Counted from the stretch's first letter, positions 7,613 through 15,521 are shown. The stretch: DNA of 15,583 bases from Candidatus Gastranaerophilales bacterium (GCA_944323095.1 CALURE010000027.1:1-15583); one strand, 5' to 3'. Made by a program: numbers and translations. Notes: generated by a model from the letters alone, not told the origin.

Positions 7613-9151
7613 TTATTTTACTTCCAGATCATTAATCATTAATAGTATTGTTTCCCCGGCCTTTAATGTAACCTTTAAATTACTTTTTTCAGTTATAGGC
7701 ACACTGTCAATCTTTAACGGCAGGACAATATTATCTTTGCTCAAACCTGGAACTGACACAACAGCATTTGCGGAATTACGGAAATTTAAATTCCCCATAA
7801 GAAGAATACTTTTTCCATTATAACTCATTGCATATGCAAAAACAGACGGAGCAGAAGATTTTAAAGGAACAAATTTTCCGTTGTTTATTATAGGCGCAAA
7901 TTGTCTTTTCATATTATTTGCAATAATAAATTCTTCCAGCAATTTACTATTTGTTCCGCCGGGAGCCCTTGAAAAGTTAAAGATATCCAGCTTTCCTCTG
8001 TGAACAAAATAATATTCATCGTCTGTAAAAGTTTTAAAAGCTTCTTTATTTGCCCACAGATAAATATAACTGTCACCGGTATCAAATCCGTCTACAAAAT
8101 ATGAATTTAAAGGCAGCGTCGCATTCAGCCATATAATCATTTCACTGAATTTTTCTCCGTTTATTAGAATCGGGCTCATCTCATCATGTGTTGTAAAACT
8201 GCCTATAACAGCTTTATGCTCCGGATATTTAGAAAGATTTGCATTAGTTGTAATTATTTGATTAATCAGTTCCTTTCCTGTTTTATAATCTTTCAGATTA
8301 AAATAGCTGCCGTAATATCCGTCAAAACCTGCTTCCAGCAATTTGTTATAAGGAGTAAACACTGCATAAGGAGAAACTGCATCATTCCAGCTTTCGGAGG
8401 CCTCTGCCAGCCACAAAAACTGCGGGTCTTTTTTCCTTGAATAAGCTATTAAATCTTTCCAGAATTTAGCGGGTTTGTTAGTTGCGACATCAGCTCTTAT
8501 ACCGTCAGCACCTAAATCCATAACCATATCCACAAATTCTTTATACAAATTATATACATCTTTATTAACGGAAATTTCATTTCCCGTATTAAATAGTCTT
8601 ACATCAGTCCAATCAGCAGGAACAACAGGCTGACCGGATTTATCTTTAACAAACAGTTCCGGTCTTTGCATATACAAATCATAAGAGCCGCAAGAAGGCA
8701 AATCAATAATTACACGTAAATGTTTTTTATGAGCTTCATCAATAAATTTTCTTGCCTGTTGATTGACAGAAAGGGCACTGCTGGGGCTTGCAAGCTGCTG
8801 GTTAAGAGTATTAAAACTTGAAGCGGCATAAAGAGATCCGGCTGTTCCCAGAGCTTTTGTTTTACCTACAGGAGTAACCGGCATTACATGAATAGTATTT
8901 ATGCCTTTTTGGGATAACTCTGCAAGTTTTGGAATTGCATTCAGAAAATTCCCGCTTTCTTCAGCATCATCAAAATCAATAATTCCGTTTTTATCAATAT
9001 CCTGAGCCCCGAATGTCCTTAAATTTATTTCATAAATTATTGCAGAATTTCTCAAAAACATTCTTCGCAGGTCATTAACCCAAACATCAGCACTATATGC
9101 ACATTCAGAAACCAAAAACATCAATATAAAAGTTATAAAAATCTTCTTCAT
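7613..9151 (-). CDS. Exported GH13 (alpha-amylase family) glycoside hydrolase with EF-hand-like loop
   Basis: Predicted to cut or transfer alpha-glucosidic bonds in starch or glycogen outside the cytoplasm, 512 residues. The start is ATG 9151, preceded by AAGGAAGGGG and opening a signal peptide (MKKIFITFILMFLVSECAYS); a frame 11 codons longer from 9184 would ruin it. Seen: an EF-hand or dockerin-like calcium loop at 51-62 (DIDKNGIIDFDD) near the start of the barrel; GADGIRAD with R219 and nucleophile D221; LAEAS with acid/base E250; FTTHDE with H322 and D323. Barrel region I reads VIIDLPSCGS at 147-156, without the usual Asn-His. Residues about 430-512 look like the beta C-terminal domain. 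Family membership is firm, but hydrolase versus transferase and the substrate are open. The gene is divergent from the glucokinase. Confidence 0.88.
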   Translation of the reverse strand: MKKIFITFILMFLVSECAYSADVWVNDLRRMFLRNSAIIYEINLRTFGAQDIDKNGIIDFDDAEESGNFLNAIPKLAELSQKGINTIHVMPVTPVGKTKALGTAGSLYAASSFNTLNQQLASPSSALSVNQQARKFIDEAHKKHLRVIIDLPSCGSYDLYMQRPELFVKDKSGQPVVPADWTDVRLFNTGNEISVNKDVYNLYKEFVDMVMDLGADGIRADVATNKPAKFWKDLIAYSRKKDPQFLWLAEASESWNDAVSPYAVFTPYNKLLEAGFDGYYGSYFNLKDYKTGKELINQIITTNANLSKYPEHKAVIGSFTTHDEMSPILINGEKFSEMIIWLNATLPLNSYFVDGFDTGDSYIYLWANKEAFKTFTDDEYYFVHRGKLDIFNFSRAPGGTNSKLLEEFIIANNMKRQFAPIINNGKFVPLKSSAPSVFAYAMSYNGKSILLMGNLNFRNSANAVVSVPGLSKDNIVLPLKIDSVPITEKSNLKVTLKAGETILLMINDLEVK

Positions 9152-9174
9152 AAATATCCCCTTCCTTATACAAT

Positions 9175-9203
9175 ATGCTAACAAATAATATGAGTTTTTG
9201 CAA
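9175..9203 (-). promoter_or_regulatory. Possible promoter of the amylase gene
   Basis: Read on the minus strand, TTGCAA (9203-9198) is 17 bp upstream of TAGCAT (9180-9175, 4 of 6 matches to TATAAT). Transcription would begin near 9168, leaving a short leader that contains the Shine-Dalgarno sequence. The TTGCAA is a palindrome and is the same hexamer used by the opposite promoter. Confidence 0.35.
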
Positions 9204-9226
9204 ATTTTAAATTTTTTATATATAAT
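9198..9226 (+). promoter_or_regulatory. Sigma70-type promoter of the glucokinase operon
   Basis: TTGCAA (9198-9203), a 17-bp spacer and a perfect TATAAT (9221-9226). Initiation 6-8 nt after the -10 would fall at about 9232-9234, just before the ATG at 9236, so the mRNA would have almost no leader. No Shine-Dalgarno sequence precedes that ATG, which agrees. Confidence 0.65.
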
Positions 9227-9235
9227 TTTAAATAT

Positions 9236-10195
9236 ATGAAGAAATATTCAATAGGTATTGATCTTGGCGGAACAAAAATTCTTATCGCTCTTATAAACAG
9301 AGAAACGGGTGAAGTTTTACACCATGTCAAGAAAAAAACAAGAAAAGATAAAGGTTCGGAAAATATTATAAAAAAAATGACCCGCGGCATTGAAGAACTG
9401 CTGGAACAGAGCTGCCCGAATTTGAATGAAATAAGTTCTATCGGCATAGGCTCTGCAGGTCAAATCGACAGGCAAAACGGTATAATCCTAGGCGCACCTA
9501 ATCTTGACTGTTATGATCTTGATATCAAAAGAATTTTAACTGACAAATTTAATATTCCCGTATATGCAGGCAATGATGTTGAAATTGCGGCTATAGGAGA
9601 ACAAAAATTCGGTGCCGGTAAAGGTTGTGACGATTTTGTATGCGTATTTGTCGGAACAGGTATCGGTTCATCAATTGTAAAAAACGGGAAAATAATCTAC
9701 GGTTCAACAGGAACAGCCGGAGAAATCGGGCATATTATTGTTGATTTAAACGGCAGACAGTGCGGCTGCGGAGCTCACGGATGTCTGGAAGCTTATGCAT
9801 CACGTTCTGCTATTGAAAAAAGCATAGAAGGCGCTTTGAAAAAAGGCAGAAAATCCTGTATTCTTGACTATCTGGAACCCGGCAGACCAATAACTTCAAG
9901 CATGATTCAAAAATCAATAGAACGCGAAGATGAGCTTGTTCTGCAGTGTGTAACAGAGGCATCAGAATATCTGTCAGGCGGAATTGCAAGTATAATCAAC
10001 TTTATTAATCCCGAATTAATAATACTCGGAGGAGGGTTAATAGAAGCTGTTGACTATTTTTATCAAAAAACCATAAAAAAAGCCAGAGCAAAATCCCTGC
10101 CTGTTCCTGCATCTAAGATACAATTTAAAAAAGCAATGCTCGGAGATTTTTCAGGAGTAATAGGGGCTGCTTTTCTGGAGGATAGGGATTTATAA
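9236..10195 (+). CDS. ROK-family sugar kinase, probably glucokinase
   Basis: Phosphorylates a hexose, most likely glucose to glucose-6-phosphate, with ATP in the cytoplasm. 319 residues, normal for ROK kinases. The phosphate loop DLGGTK is at 9-14, the catalytic base D114 is in AGNDVEIAA, GTGIG is at 140-144, and the ROK zinc site is complete: H166 in GEIGH, then CGCGAHGCLE with C176, C178, C183 and sugar-contacting E185. Substrate assignment is by family; N-acetylmannosamine or fructose kinases share these motifs. The ATG cannot be moved downstream without losing the phosphate loop, and there is no Shine-Dalgarno sequence. It is the first gene of a five-gene run and overlaps the next start by 1 nt (TAATG). 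Its pairing with the divergent amylase suggests use of alpha-glucans. Confidence 0.9.
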   Translation: MKKYSIGIDLGGTKILIALINRETGEVLHHVKKKTRKDKGSENIIKKMTRGIEELLEQSCPNLNEISSIGIGSAGQIDRQNGIILGAPNLDCYDLDIKRILTDKFNIPVYAGNDVEIAAIGEQKFGAGKGCDDFVCVFVGTGIGSSIVKNGKIIYGSTGTAGEIGHIIVDLNGRQCGCGAHGCLEAYASRSAIEKSIEGALKKGRKSCILDYLEPGRPITSSMIQKSIEREDELVLQCVTEASEYLSGGIASIINFINPELIILGGGLIEAVDYFYQKTIKKARAKSLPVPASKIQFKKAMLGDFSGVIGAAFLEDRDL

Positions 10196-11253
10196 TGAAA
10201 AAGATTATGCTGGTAAGATTATCCTCACTCGGAGATGTAATATTTAATATACCTCTTGCTAATGTGCTGCAACAAAACGGGTTTGAAGTCACATGGCTTG
10301 TTTCTGAAAAAGGGATTGACGTTGTCCGAAATAATCCGGCTGTAAAAAATGCAATTCTCATTCCTCTGCAAAAATGGAAGCGCGAAGGGTTTTCAATAAA
10401 AAACTTAATTGAATTTATTAAACTTATAAAACAGGTTCGTTCAGAAAACTTTGATATAGCAATAGATACCCAGATGATGTTTAAAAGTATGGTCTGGATG
10501 AAACTCTGTCGTGCAAAACGTAAAATATGCTATAAATACGGTATGGAATTTTCCAGCCTTGGCGGGAATGAACTAATAGACAGGGCGCCAAACCCGAACT
10601 TTTCAACACATGCAGTATTTCAGCATATGCAGTACGCGAAATATCTCGGGCTTGAAGGGACGGATAAAGTAAAATTTACCCTTCCGCCTGTGAGTGATGA
10701 AACAAAAAACAATGTAAATATACTTTTAAAAAATCTGGACAAATCAAAACCTATGGTTGTAATCTGCCCTGCCACAACATGGAAACTTAAACACTGGAGC
10801 AAAGATAACTGGAAAGCCGTAGTCAACGCGATAAAAGACAAATGCTCACTTGTATTTACAGGCACCGCAGGCGACAGAGATTTAATTTCATATATAGGCG
10901 GAGATGATTTTATTAACCTTGCAGGACAAACCGGCATTAAAGATTTAATAGAAATATTCTCGCGTGCCTCACTTGTTATGGCTCCTGATTCAGGAAGCGC
11001 CCACCTTGCAAGAGCGACGGAAATTCCTGCTGTTATTTCAATATTCTGCTGCACTCCGCCAACATCTTACGGACCTTTCGGAGATGACAAAAAATACTTT
11101 GCAATAAACGGCAGACTCAAGTGCCAGCCCTGCCACACAAGAAAATGTCCGCTTCAGGGAGAAGATGCCGAACAGTGCGTAAATTTTCCGAAACCTGAAG
11201 AAATTATAAATATTGTAAACAACATATTACAAAACTCAAAACATAGTGTATAA
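10195..11253 (+). CDS. Glycosyltransferase family 9, ADP-heptose:LPS heptosyltransferase-like
   Basis: Predicted to transfer heptose from a nucleotide sugar to the inner core of lipopolysaccharide at the cytoplasmic face of the inner membrane. 352 residues, normal for WaaC/WaaF. The N-terminal Rossmann half opens with MLVRLSSLGDV, with D14 in the conserved SLGD. The C-terminal half has VICPATTWKLKHWS near 189-202, FTGTAGDRDL, and APDSGSAHLA with D265 and H270, which line the donor site in this family. The C-terminal Cys set (C310, C313, C318, C328) is typical of the group and may be a metal or disulfide site. WaaC and WaaF cannot be told apart here. GGAGG lies at 10177-10181, and the start overlaps the glucokinase stop. 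It implies an LPS-bearing outer membrane. Confidence 0.88.
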   Translation: MKKIMLVRLSSLGDVIFNIPLANVLQQNGFEVTWLVSEKGIDVVRNNPAVKNAILIPLQKWKREGFSIKNLIEFIKLIKQVRSENFDIAIDTQMMFKSMVWMKLCRAKRKICYKYGMEFSSLGGNELIDRAPNPNFSTHAVFQHMQYAKYLGLEGTDKVKFTLPPVSDETKNNVNILLKNLDKSKPMVVICPATTWKLKHWSKDNWKAVVNAIKDKCSLVFTGTAGDRDLISYIGGDDFINLAGQTGIKDLIEIFSRASLVMAPDSGSAHLARATEIPAVISIFCCTPPTSYGPFGDDKKYFAINGRLKCQPCHTRKCPLQGEDAEQCVNFPKPEEIINIVNNILQNSKHSV

Positions 11254-11254
11254 T
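11249..11254 (+). promoter_or_regulatory. Possible internal -10 element before the GGDEF gene
   Basis: A perfect TATAAT overlaps the heptosyltransferase stop and ends 6 nt before ATG 11261, so a transcript started here would begin at or next to the ATG. No good -35 is visible and AT-rich junctions give TATAAT by chance, so this is weak. Confidence 0.25.
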
Positions 11255-11260
11255 AAGTAT

Positions 11261-13156
11261 ATGAGTTTTTTCGATAATATAAAAGATATATACAGAAAAG
11301 TCTCAGAGGTAGAAAATGCCGTTTACAACGGCAAGCAGGACTACCTTGAAATATACGAGCGCAACCTTCAGCTTGAAAAAGAAATTGAAGAACGCACAAA
11401 AGAATTAAATATTGCAAATAAAAGAATGCTCACTCTCCAGCATATCTGGGATATGATGAATGCTTCAAGGCCTTTGCAAAGCGTTCTTGAGACAATAGTT
11501 AACAATATTCAGGGTGAACTCGGGTATCTGCATTGCAATATTATAAAAAAATGCGAAGATGAAAAAGGAATTTTTCTGACAGTTCTTGCACAGTCAAACG
11601 ACCCTTCAATAAAAAGAGTTGAAAAACTTATAAAAATACCGTTTCAGGCAAGAAAACTGGTTTATAATGATGAAAGTGTTTATGCAAAAGCCTCACGTGA
11701 TAAAAAAATAATGCTTACACCTGATATAGGCGGAACACTTAAATCTGTTGCTCCTGATGTCGCAGATGACATAATTGATGAAATAGTTGACGCAAGCCCC
11801 AGTAAAGCAATAATTACTGTTCCTTTATACACAAGAAACCAGCATTACGGATGGTTTAATGTTTTTTCTTCACGGAAAGAGCTGACTTCAGGAGAAACAG
11901 AATTTTTGACTATTTTTGCCCAGCAGATTGAAATGGCAATAACAATTGCAGGACTTTTTGAAGAAGTAAAAGCACAGGCAGTAACAGACGGACTTACAGG
12001 GCTTTATAACAGAAGATATTTTGAAGAATATTTACAAAAAGAAGTAACCCGTGCGCTTCGCCAGCAGCAGCCTTTCAGTATAATAGGGCTGGATCTTGAC
12101 CATTTAAAACAAATTAACGACAAATTCGGCCACGCATACGGCGATTTAGCCATAAAAACCGTTGCAAATGTTTTAAAGAAGAATGCGCGTTCAATAGATA
12201 CAGCAGCAAGAATGGGCGGTGAGGAATTTAATGTTATTTTGCCGGGGGTAGATTCAACAGGCGCAATGATAGCCGCAGAAAGAATCAGAAAAGCTTTAGA
12301 AGATCAAGAGCTTGATACAATCGGACATATTACCGCAAGCATCGGGGTTGCTACATTTTTAGAACATTCTGATAATATTGAAGATATTCTTGAATTAACC
12401 GATCAGGCAATGTACCGGTCAAAGAGAAACGGAAGAAATCAGGTTACTCTTGCAAAACCAATTGAGGAAACAAGCTGGCAGGAAATTGCAGTTAATACAT
12501 TTATGGATATCCTCTCCAAACACAATATCCCGCTTAACAAAAATTTGACAGAAGAACTACAAAACAAACTCCAAAATCAAAAAAATGAGATTCCTCAAGA
12601 AGCTCTATATACGGTTGCCGATATGCTTACCCAATCTTATAACCCGCTTCATCATGCAGGTGTTATGAAATCCAAAGTTCTTCTTGCAGTCAGTCTTGCA
12701 AAACGTTTTGATCTTTCTAAAGACGATATTGACAAATTAAGAATTGCAATGCTTTTATATGACATCGGAAATATTATGCTCCCGCCGGAACTTCTACAAA
12801 AAACAACACCTCTCACAGAAGAAGAAAGAAATCACATAAAAGAGCATCCGCTCATTGCTTCAAGAGAAATTTTACAGCCCATAAGCTATATTCAGGATAT
12901 TATTCCAATAATAGAACACCACCACGAAAACTGGGACGGAACTGGATACCCTTCAAAAATCTCAAAAGAAGAAATACCTATGACATCTCAAATTATCTTG
13001 ATTGTAGATGCATATTTTGCCCTGACAGAACCCAGAACATATAGAGCCGAATTGACCCCGAAACAGGCAATAGAAATTATAAAGCAGGATTCAGGCAAAA
13101 AATGGAATTCAGCACTTGTACAGGAATTTATTTCACTTATTGACCACGATATATAA
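11261..13156 (+). CDS. GAF-GGDEF-HD-GYP-type cyclic di-GMP signalling protein, HD-GYP degenerate
   Basis: Cytoplasmic protein of 631 residues with no membrane segment. Residues 25-60 form a coiled coil, about 65-230 a GAF-like sensor, 240-398 a GGDEF domain, and about 455-625 an HD-GYP domain. The cyclase looks intact: metal ligand D278 in LDLDH, active motif GGEEF at 319-323, and an inhibitory site RSID at 310-313 exactly five residues before it. In the HD-GYP part HHENWDGTGYP (554-564) and VDAY (582-585) are kept, but the HD pair is Y500-D501 and the following conserved Lys is N504, so phosphodiesterase activity is doubtful. It probably makes c-di-GMP, with the C-terminal domain sensing or regulating. 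ATG 11261 is chosen; GTG 11246, in frame, would overlap the upstream gene by 8 nt. Neither has a strong ribosome site. Confidence 0.9.
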   Translation: MSFFDNIKDIYRKVSEVENAVYNGKQDYLEIYERNLQLEKEIEERTKELNIANKRMLTLQHIWDMMNASRPLQSVLETIVNNIQGELGYLHCNIIKKCEDEKGIFLTVLAQSNDPSIKRVEKLIKIPFQARKLVYNDESVYAKASRDKKIMLTPDIGGTLKSVAPDVADDIIDEIVDASPSKAIITVPLYTRNQHYGWFNVFSSRKELTSGETEFLTIFAQQIEMAITIAGLFEEVKAQAVTDGLTGLYNRRYFEEYLQKEVTRALRQQQPFSIIGLDLDHLKQINDKFGHAYGDLAIKTVANVLKKNARSIDTAARMGGEEFNVILPGVDSTGAMIAAERIRKALEDQELDTIGHITASIGVATFLEHSDNIEDILELTDQAMYRSKRNGRNQVTLAKPIEETSWQEIAVNTFMDILSKHNIPLNKNLTEELQNKLQNQKNEIPQEALYTVADMLTQSYNPLHHAGVMKSKVLLAVSLAKRFDLSKDDIDKLRIAMLLYDIGNIMLPPELLQKTTPLTEEERNHIKEHPLIASREILQPISYIQDIIPIIEHHHENWDGTGYPSKISKEEIPMTSQIILIVDAYFALTEPRTYRAELTPKQAIEIIKQDSGKKWNSALVQEFISLIDHDI

Positions 13157-13158
13157 TA

Positions 13159-14061
13159 ATGAACGAAAAATCTCTTATAAAATTAATTAAATCAACTCTA
13201 AATTCCGGCTATATCGGGGATGACTGTGCATATCTTGAGGATTTAGGCATTGTTATTACACAGGACAGTCTTGTGGAAGATGTGCATTTCAAAAGAGATT
13301 TAATAACCCCGTTTCAGCTCGGGTACAAAACCGTTATGGTAAATATAAGCGATATTTGCGCATCGGGTGCAGAGCCAAAATATATGACGATTTCACTTTC
13401 TTTACCCGACACAGTTGATGAAAACTTTGTGAAAGATTTTTATGAAGGAGCAAAAAAAGCCTCTAAAAATGTCAAAATAGCCGGCGGAGATTTAACAGGA
13501 AGCGATAAAATCTACATCTCGGCTGCTGCAATAGGTTCTGATGACGGCAGAAAAATTTCCTCACGCGCAAACGCAAAAGCCGGTTATAAACTGATAGTCT
13601 CGGGCGAACACGGAAACAGCGCTTATGGTTTGCGTCTGCTGCTGGAAAATAATGTTACCCCGAAAGAAAGAATTAATAACAAATTTATAAACGCTCATCT
13701 AATGCCCGCAGCCCAAAGAGAATTTTCAAAGACGATAGCAGAAAATATAAAAGATGATTACGCTATGATGGATACATCTGACGGGCTTGCAGATGCATTA
13801 ATGCAAATTGCACATGCAAGCGGGGTTAGACTTGAGATTGATACCTCGAAAATTCCGCATGACCCGATAGTTGATATTGATACTGTTTTATACGGCGGAG
13901 AAGATTATCAGCTTGTGGCTGCAGTTCCTGAATATATGTTGAAAAATCTGAATGCTTATACGATAATAGGAGATGTAAATACAGGAAATACAGGCCTTGT
14001 TATTGACGGGGAATTTTACACTGATATAGACAGCAAATTATATAAACATTTTAAGGAGTAA
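13159..14061 (+). CDS. thiL: Thiamine-monophosphate kinase
   Basis: Makes thiamine diphosphate from thiamine monophosphate and ATP, the last step of thiamine cofactor synthesis. 300 residues, slightly shorter than the usual 320 or so. Conserved elements in order: IGDDCA at 19-24 (metal-binding D21, D22), DSLVEDVHF at 36-44, NISDICASGAEP at 62-73 with D65, AGGDLTGS at 108-115, DTSDGLAD at 205-212 and YGGEDYQL at 245-252. It begins 2 nt after the GGDEF stop without a Shine-Dalgarno sequence, so translational coupling is likely. No other thi gene and no TPP riboswitch is present here, so the gene is expressed as part of a mixed operon. Confidence 0.95.
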   Translation: MNEKSLIKLIKSTLNSGYIGDDCAYLEDLGIVITQDSLVEDVHFKRDLITPFQLGYKTVMVNISDICASGAEPKYMTISLSLPDTVDENFVKDFYEGAKKASKNVKIAGGDLTGSDKIYISAAAIGSDDGRKISSRANAKAGYKLIVSGEHGNSAYGLRLLLENNVTPKERINNKFINAHLMPAAQREFSKTIAENIKDDYAMMDTSDGLADALMQIAHASGVRLEIDTSKIPHDPIVDIDTVLYGGEDYQLVAAVPEYMLKNLNAYTIIGDVNTGNTGLVIDGEFYTDIDSKLYKHFKE

Positions 14062-14065
14062 AAAA

Positions 14066-14722
14066 ATGAATTTCAAAGTAAACGCAATAATTCCCGCCGG
14101 TGGAACATCATCGCGTTTCGGAAACAAAAATAAACTTCTGGAAAAAATAAATGGAAAAGAAGTTATAAAATATACAGTGGAAGCATTTGAAAAATCTGAA
14201 GCTGATGAAATTATAATCTGCGCCAATTCAGCTATTATGGAAGAATTAAAAGAAATCTTCAAAAACAGCCACAGAGTTAAAATTATCGAAGGAGGAGCAA
14301 CGCGCCAGCAGTCAGTATTTAACGGACTTCAAGCCTGTGAATGCGAATATGTCTTAATCCATGACGGCGCACGCCCGATGATTACAACAGATTTGATAAA
14401 CCTTGCTATAGAAGAAGTTATTACCAAAAAAGCGCTTACTGTTGCAACAAAAACAATTGATACGATAAAAGAAGTTGTTGACGGTAAAATTATAAAAACA
14501 ATTGACCGTGCAAAACTTTACAATACGCAGACACCTCAAGCATTTGAATACAATTTGATAAAAGATGCACATCAAAAATTGTACGGGCAGAATTTTACGG
14601 ATGATGCCGGAATGCTGGAATTTCTCGGTCAAACAGTTTATATAATAAATGGCAGTTATAAAAATATTAAAATTACAACTCAAAATGATATTGAAATAGC
14701 CAAAATCTATCTTGAACAATGA
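14066..14722 (+). CDS. ispD: 2-C-methyl-D-erythritol 4-phosphate cytidylyltransferase
   Basis: Third enzyme of the MEP isoprenoid pathway: joins CTP and MEP to give CDP-methylerythritol. 218 residues, close to the family norm. Seen: PAGGTSSRFG at 10-19 with R17, then K23 (CTP loop); GGATRQQSVFNGL at 76-88; HDGARP at 99-104; IDRAKLYNTQTPQAF at 146-160 with R148 and T154; NIKITTQND at 200-208 with K202. These match the E. coli residues that bind CTP and MEP. AAGGAG lies 7 nt before the ATG and the gene follows thiL by 4 nt. It is not fused to ispF. It is the last gene of the operon and ends 1 bp before the stop of the converging prepilin gene, with no hairpin between. Confidence 0.96.
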   Translation: MNFKVNAIIPAGGTSSRFGNKNKLLEKINGKEVIKYTVEAFEKSEADEIIICANSAIMEELKEIFKNSHRVKIIEGGATRQQSVFNGLQACECEYVLIHDGARPMITTDLINLAIEEVITKKALTVATKTIDTIKEVVDGKIIKTIDRAKLYNTQTPQAFEYNLIKDAHQKLYGQNFTDDAGMLEFLGQTVYIINGSYKNIKITTQNDIEIAKIYLEQ

Positions 14723-14723
14723 A

Positions 14724-15521
14724 TTACCACGGATAATCATCCAGTATTTCCCAGCCGTCATGCATAATTTTTCCTCCGCAGGCACGGGCATATTCTGTAT
14801 TACTATTTATTTTTTCTTTTGTACATAAATCAACACTTATATGAGTATAACCGGATATAACACCGCGTGATATATCTATTTCAAACTGAAAAACATCACG
14901 ACCGATTACATTAGGCAGCTTTGGACCGTTAATATCAATAGATAACAACTGCAGTTTTTCAAATCCGGAAACATCAGGATGATAGCTATAAGGTCTTATA
15001 TAAGCATAAGTTCCGTCACCATATATAAAACCTGGCCAAACACGCTCCTGACCGTAATACTTGTAATTATTTCTATCGGAAAAACTTGCATAGCCTGTTA
15101 TATCATAGCCGCATTCTTTCATTGATTTACAAATCTTTATTACTTTTAAATACGGTTTCCAATATTTTTCAAAATATGCCAGATTATCTTCATAAGAACT
15201 GCCGAGTTCTGTTACATCCCATTCTGATGCATTACCGTTTTCGTACTGGGATGATACAAGAGCCTGTGCAAATGTCGAATATGCTTTTTTCAATTGCGCA
15301 GAGGTCTGTTTTTTCTGATAATTTGTAATCAATGCGGGCATAGTCATTGCCGCAACAACACCGATAATTCCAAGGGTGATTAAAACTTCTGCCAATGTAA
15401 ACGCAGCTCGACGGACATTGTCAGTGGTGTCTACGTGCGTAGCACCTTCCGCTAATGTAAAAGCGGCGCATTTTTTAAGTGAAGGGTGAAGAGTGAAGGG
15501 GGAGGACTTGCTTTCACCCAC
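14724..15521 (-). CDS. Type IV pilin/pseudopilin-like protein with duplicated prepilin motif
   Basis: Probable substrate of prepilin peptidase, assembled into a type IV pilus or type II secretion pseudopilus. 265 residues from GTG 15521. The cleavage motif is AA|FTLAE at 39-45, with conserved E45, followed by the hydrophobic helix (46-66). Mature length is about 225. The usual -1 Gly is Ala. The globular part has four Cys (131, 137, 233, 248) and IDINGPKLPNVIGRDVF at 195-211, like the calcium or structural loop of major pseudopilins. A second AAFTLAE at 19-25, not followed by a hydrophobic helix, precedes the real one. The start is uncertain: there is no ATG before the cleavage site, GTG 15521 has an AGGGGAAG-like site, and the frame stays open to the window edge with no other start codon, so the gene may begin beyond the window. 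Confidence 0.82.
   Translation of the reverse strand: MGESKSSPFTLHPSLKKCAAFTLAEGATHVDTTDNVRRAAFTLAEVLITLGIIGVVAAMTMPALITNYQKKQTSAQLKKAYSTFAQALVSSQYENGNASEWDVTELGSSYEDNLAYFEKYWKPYLKVIKICKSMKECGYDITGYASFSDRNNYKYYGQERVWPGFIYGDGTYAYIRPYSYHPDVSGFEKLQLLSIDINGPKLPNVIGRDVFQFEIDISRGVISGYTHISVDLCTKEKINSNTEYARACGGKIMHDGWEILDDYPW
15387..15467 (-). repeat. Direct repeat of the prepilin cleavage-site codons
   Basis: Two 21-nt copies (15447-15467 and 15387-15407), 60 nt apart, both encode AAFTLAE. They match at 17 of 21 bases and all four differences are silent third positions. Only the copy at 15387-15407 is joined to the pilin helix. Confidence 0.8.

Noticed and set aside
7593..7613. AATTTATG/CATAAATT hairpin over the amylase stop as a terminator
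   Set aside because: The 8-bp stem is nearly all A/T and no T run follows on the minus strand, so termination is unlikely.
9178..9447. 89-codon minus-strand frame between the amylase and glucokinase genes
   Set aside because: It covers the antisense of the well-supported glucokinase N-terminus and the promoter region, and has no conserved motif.
11246..11260. GTG 11246 as the start of the GGDEF protein
   Set aside because: It would overlap the upstream gene and has no better ribosome site; ATG 11261 begins a normal N-terminus (MSFFDNIKD).
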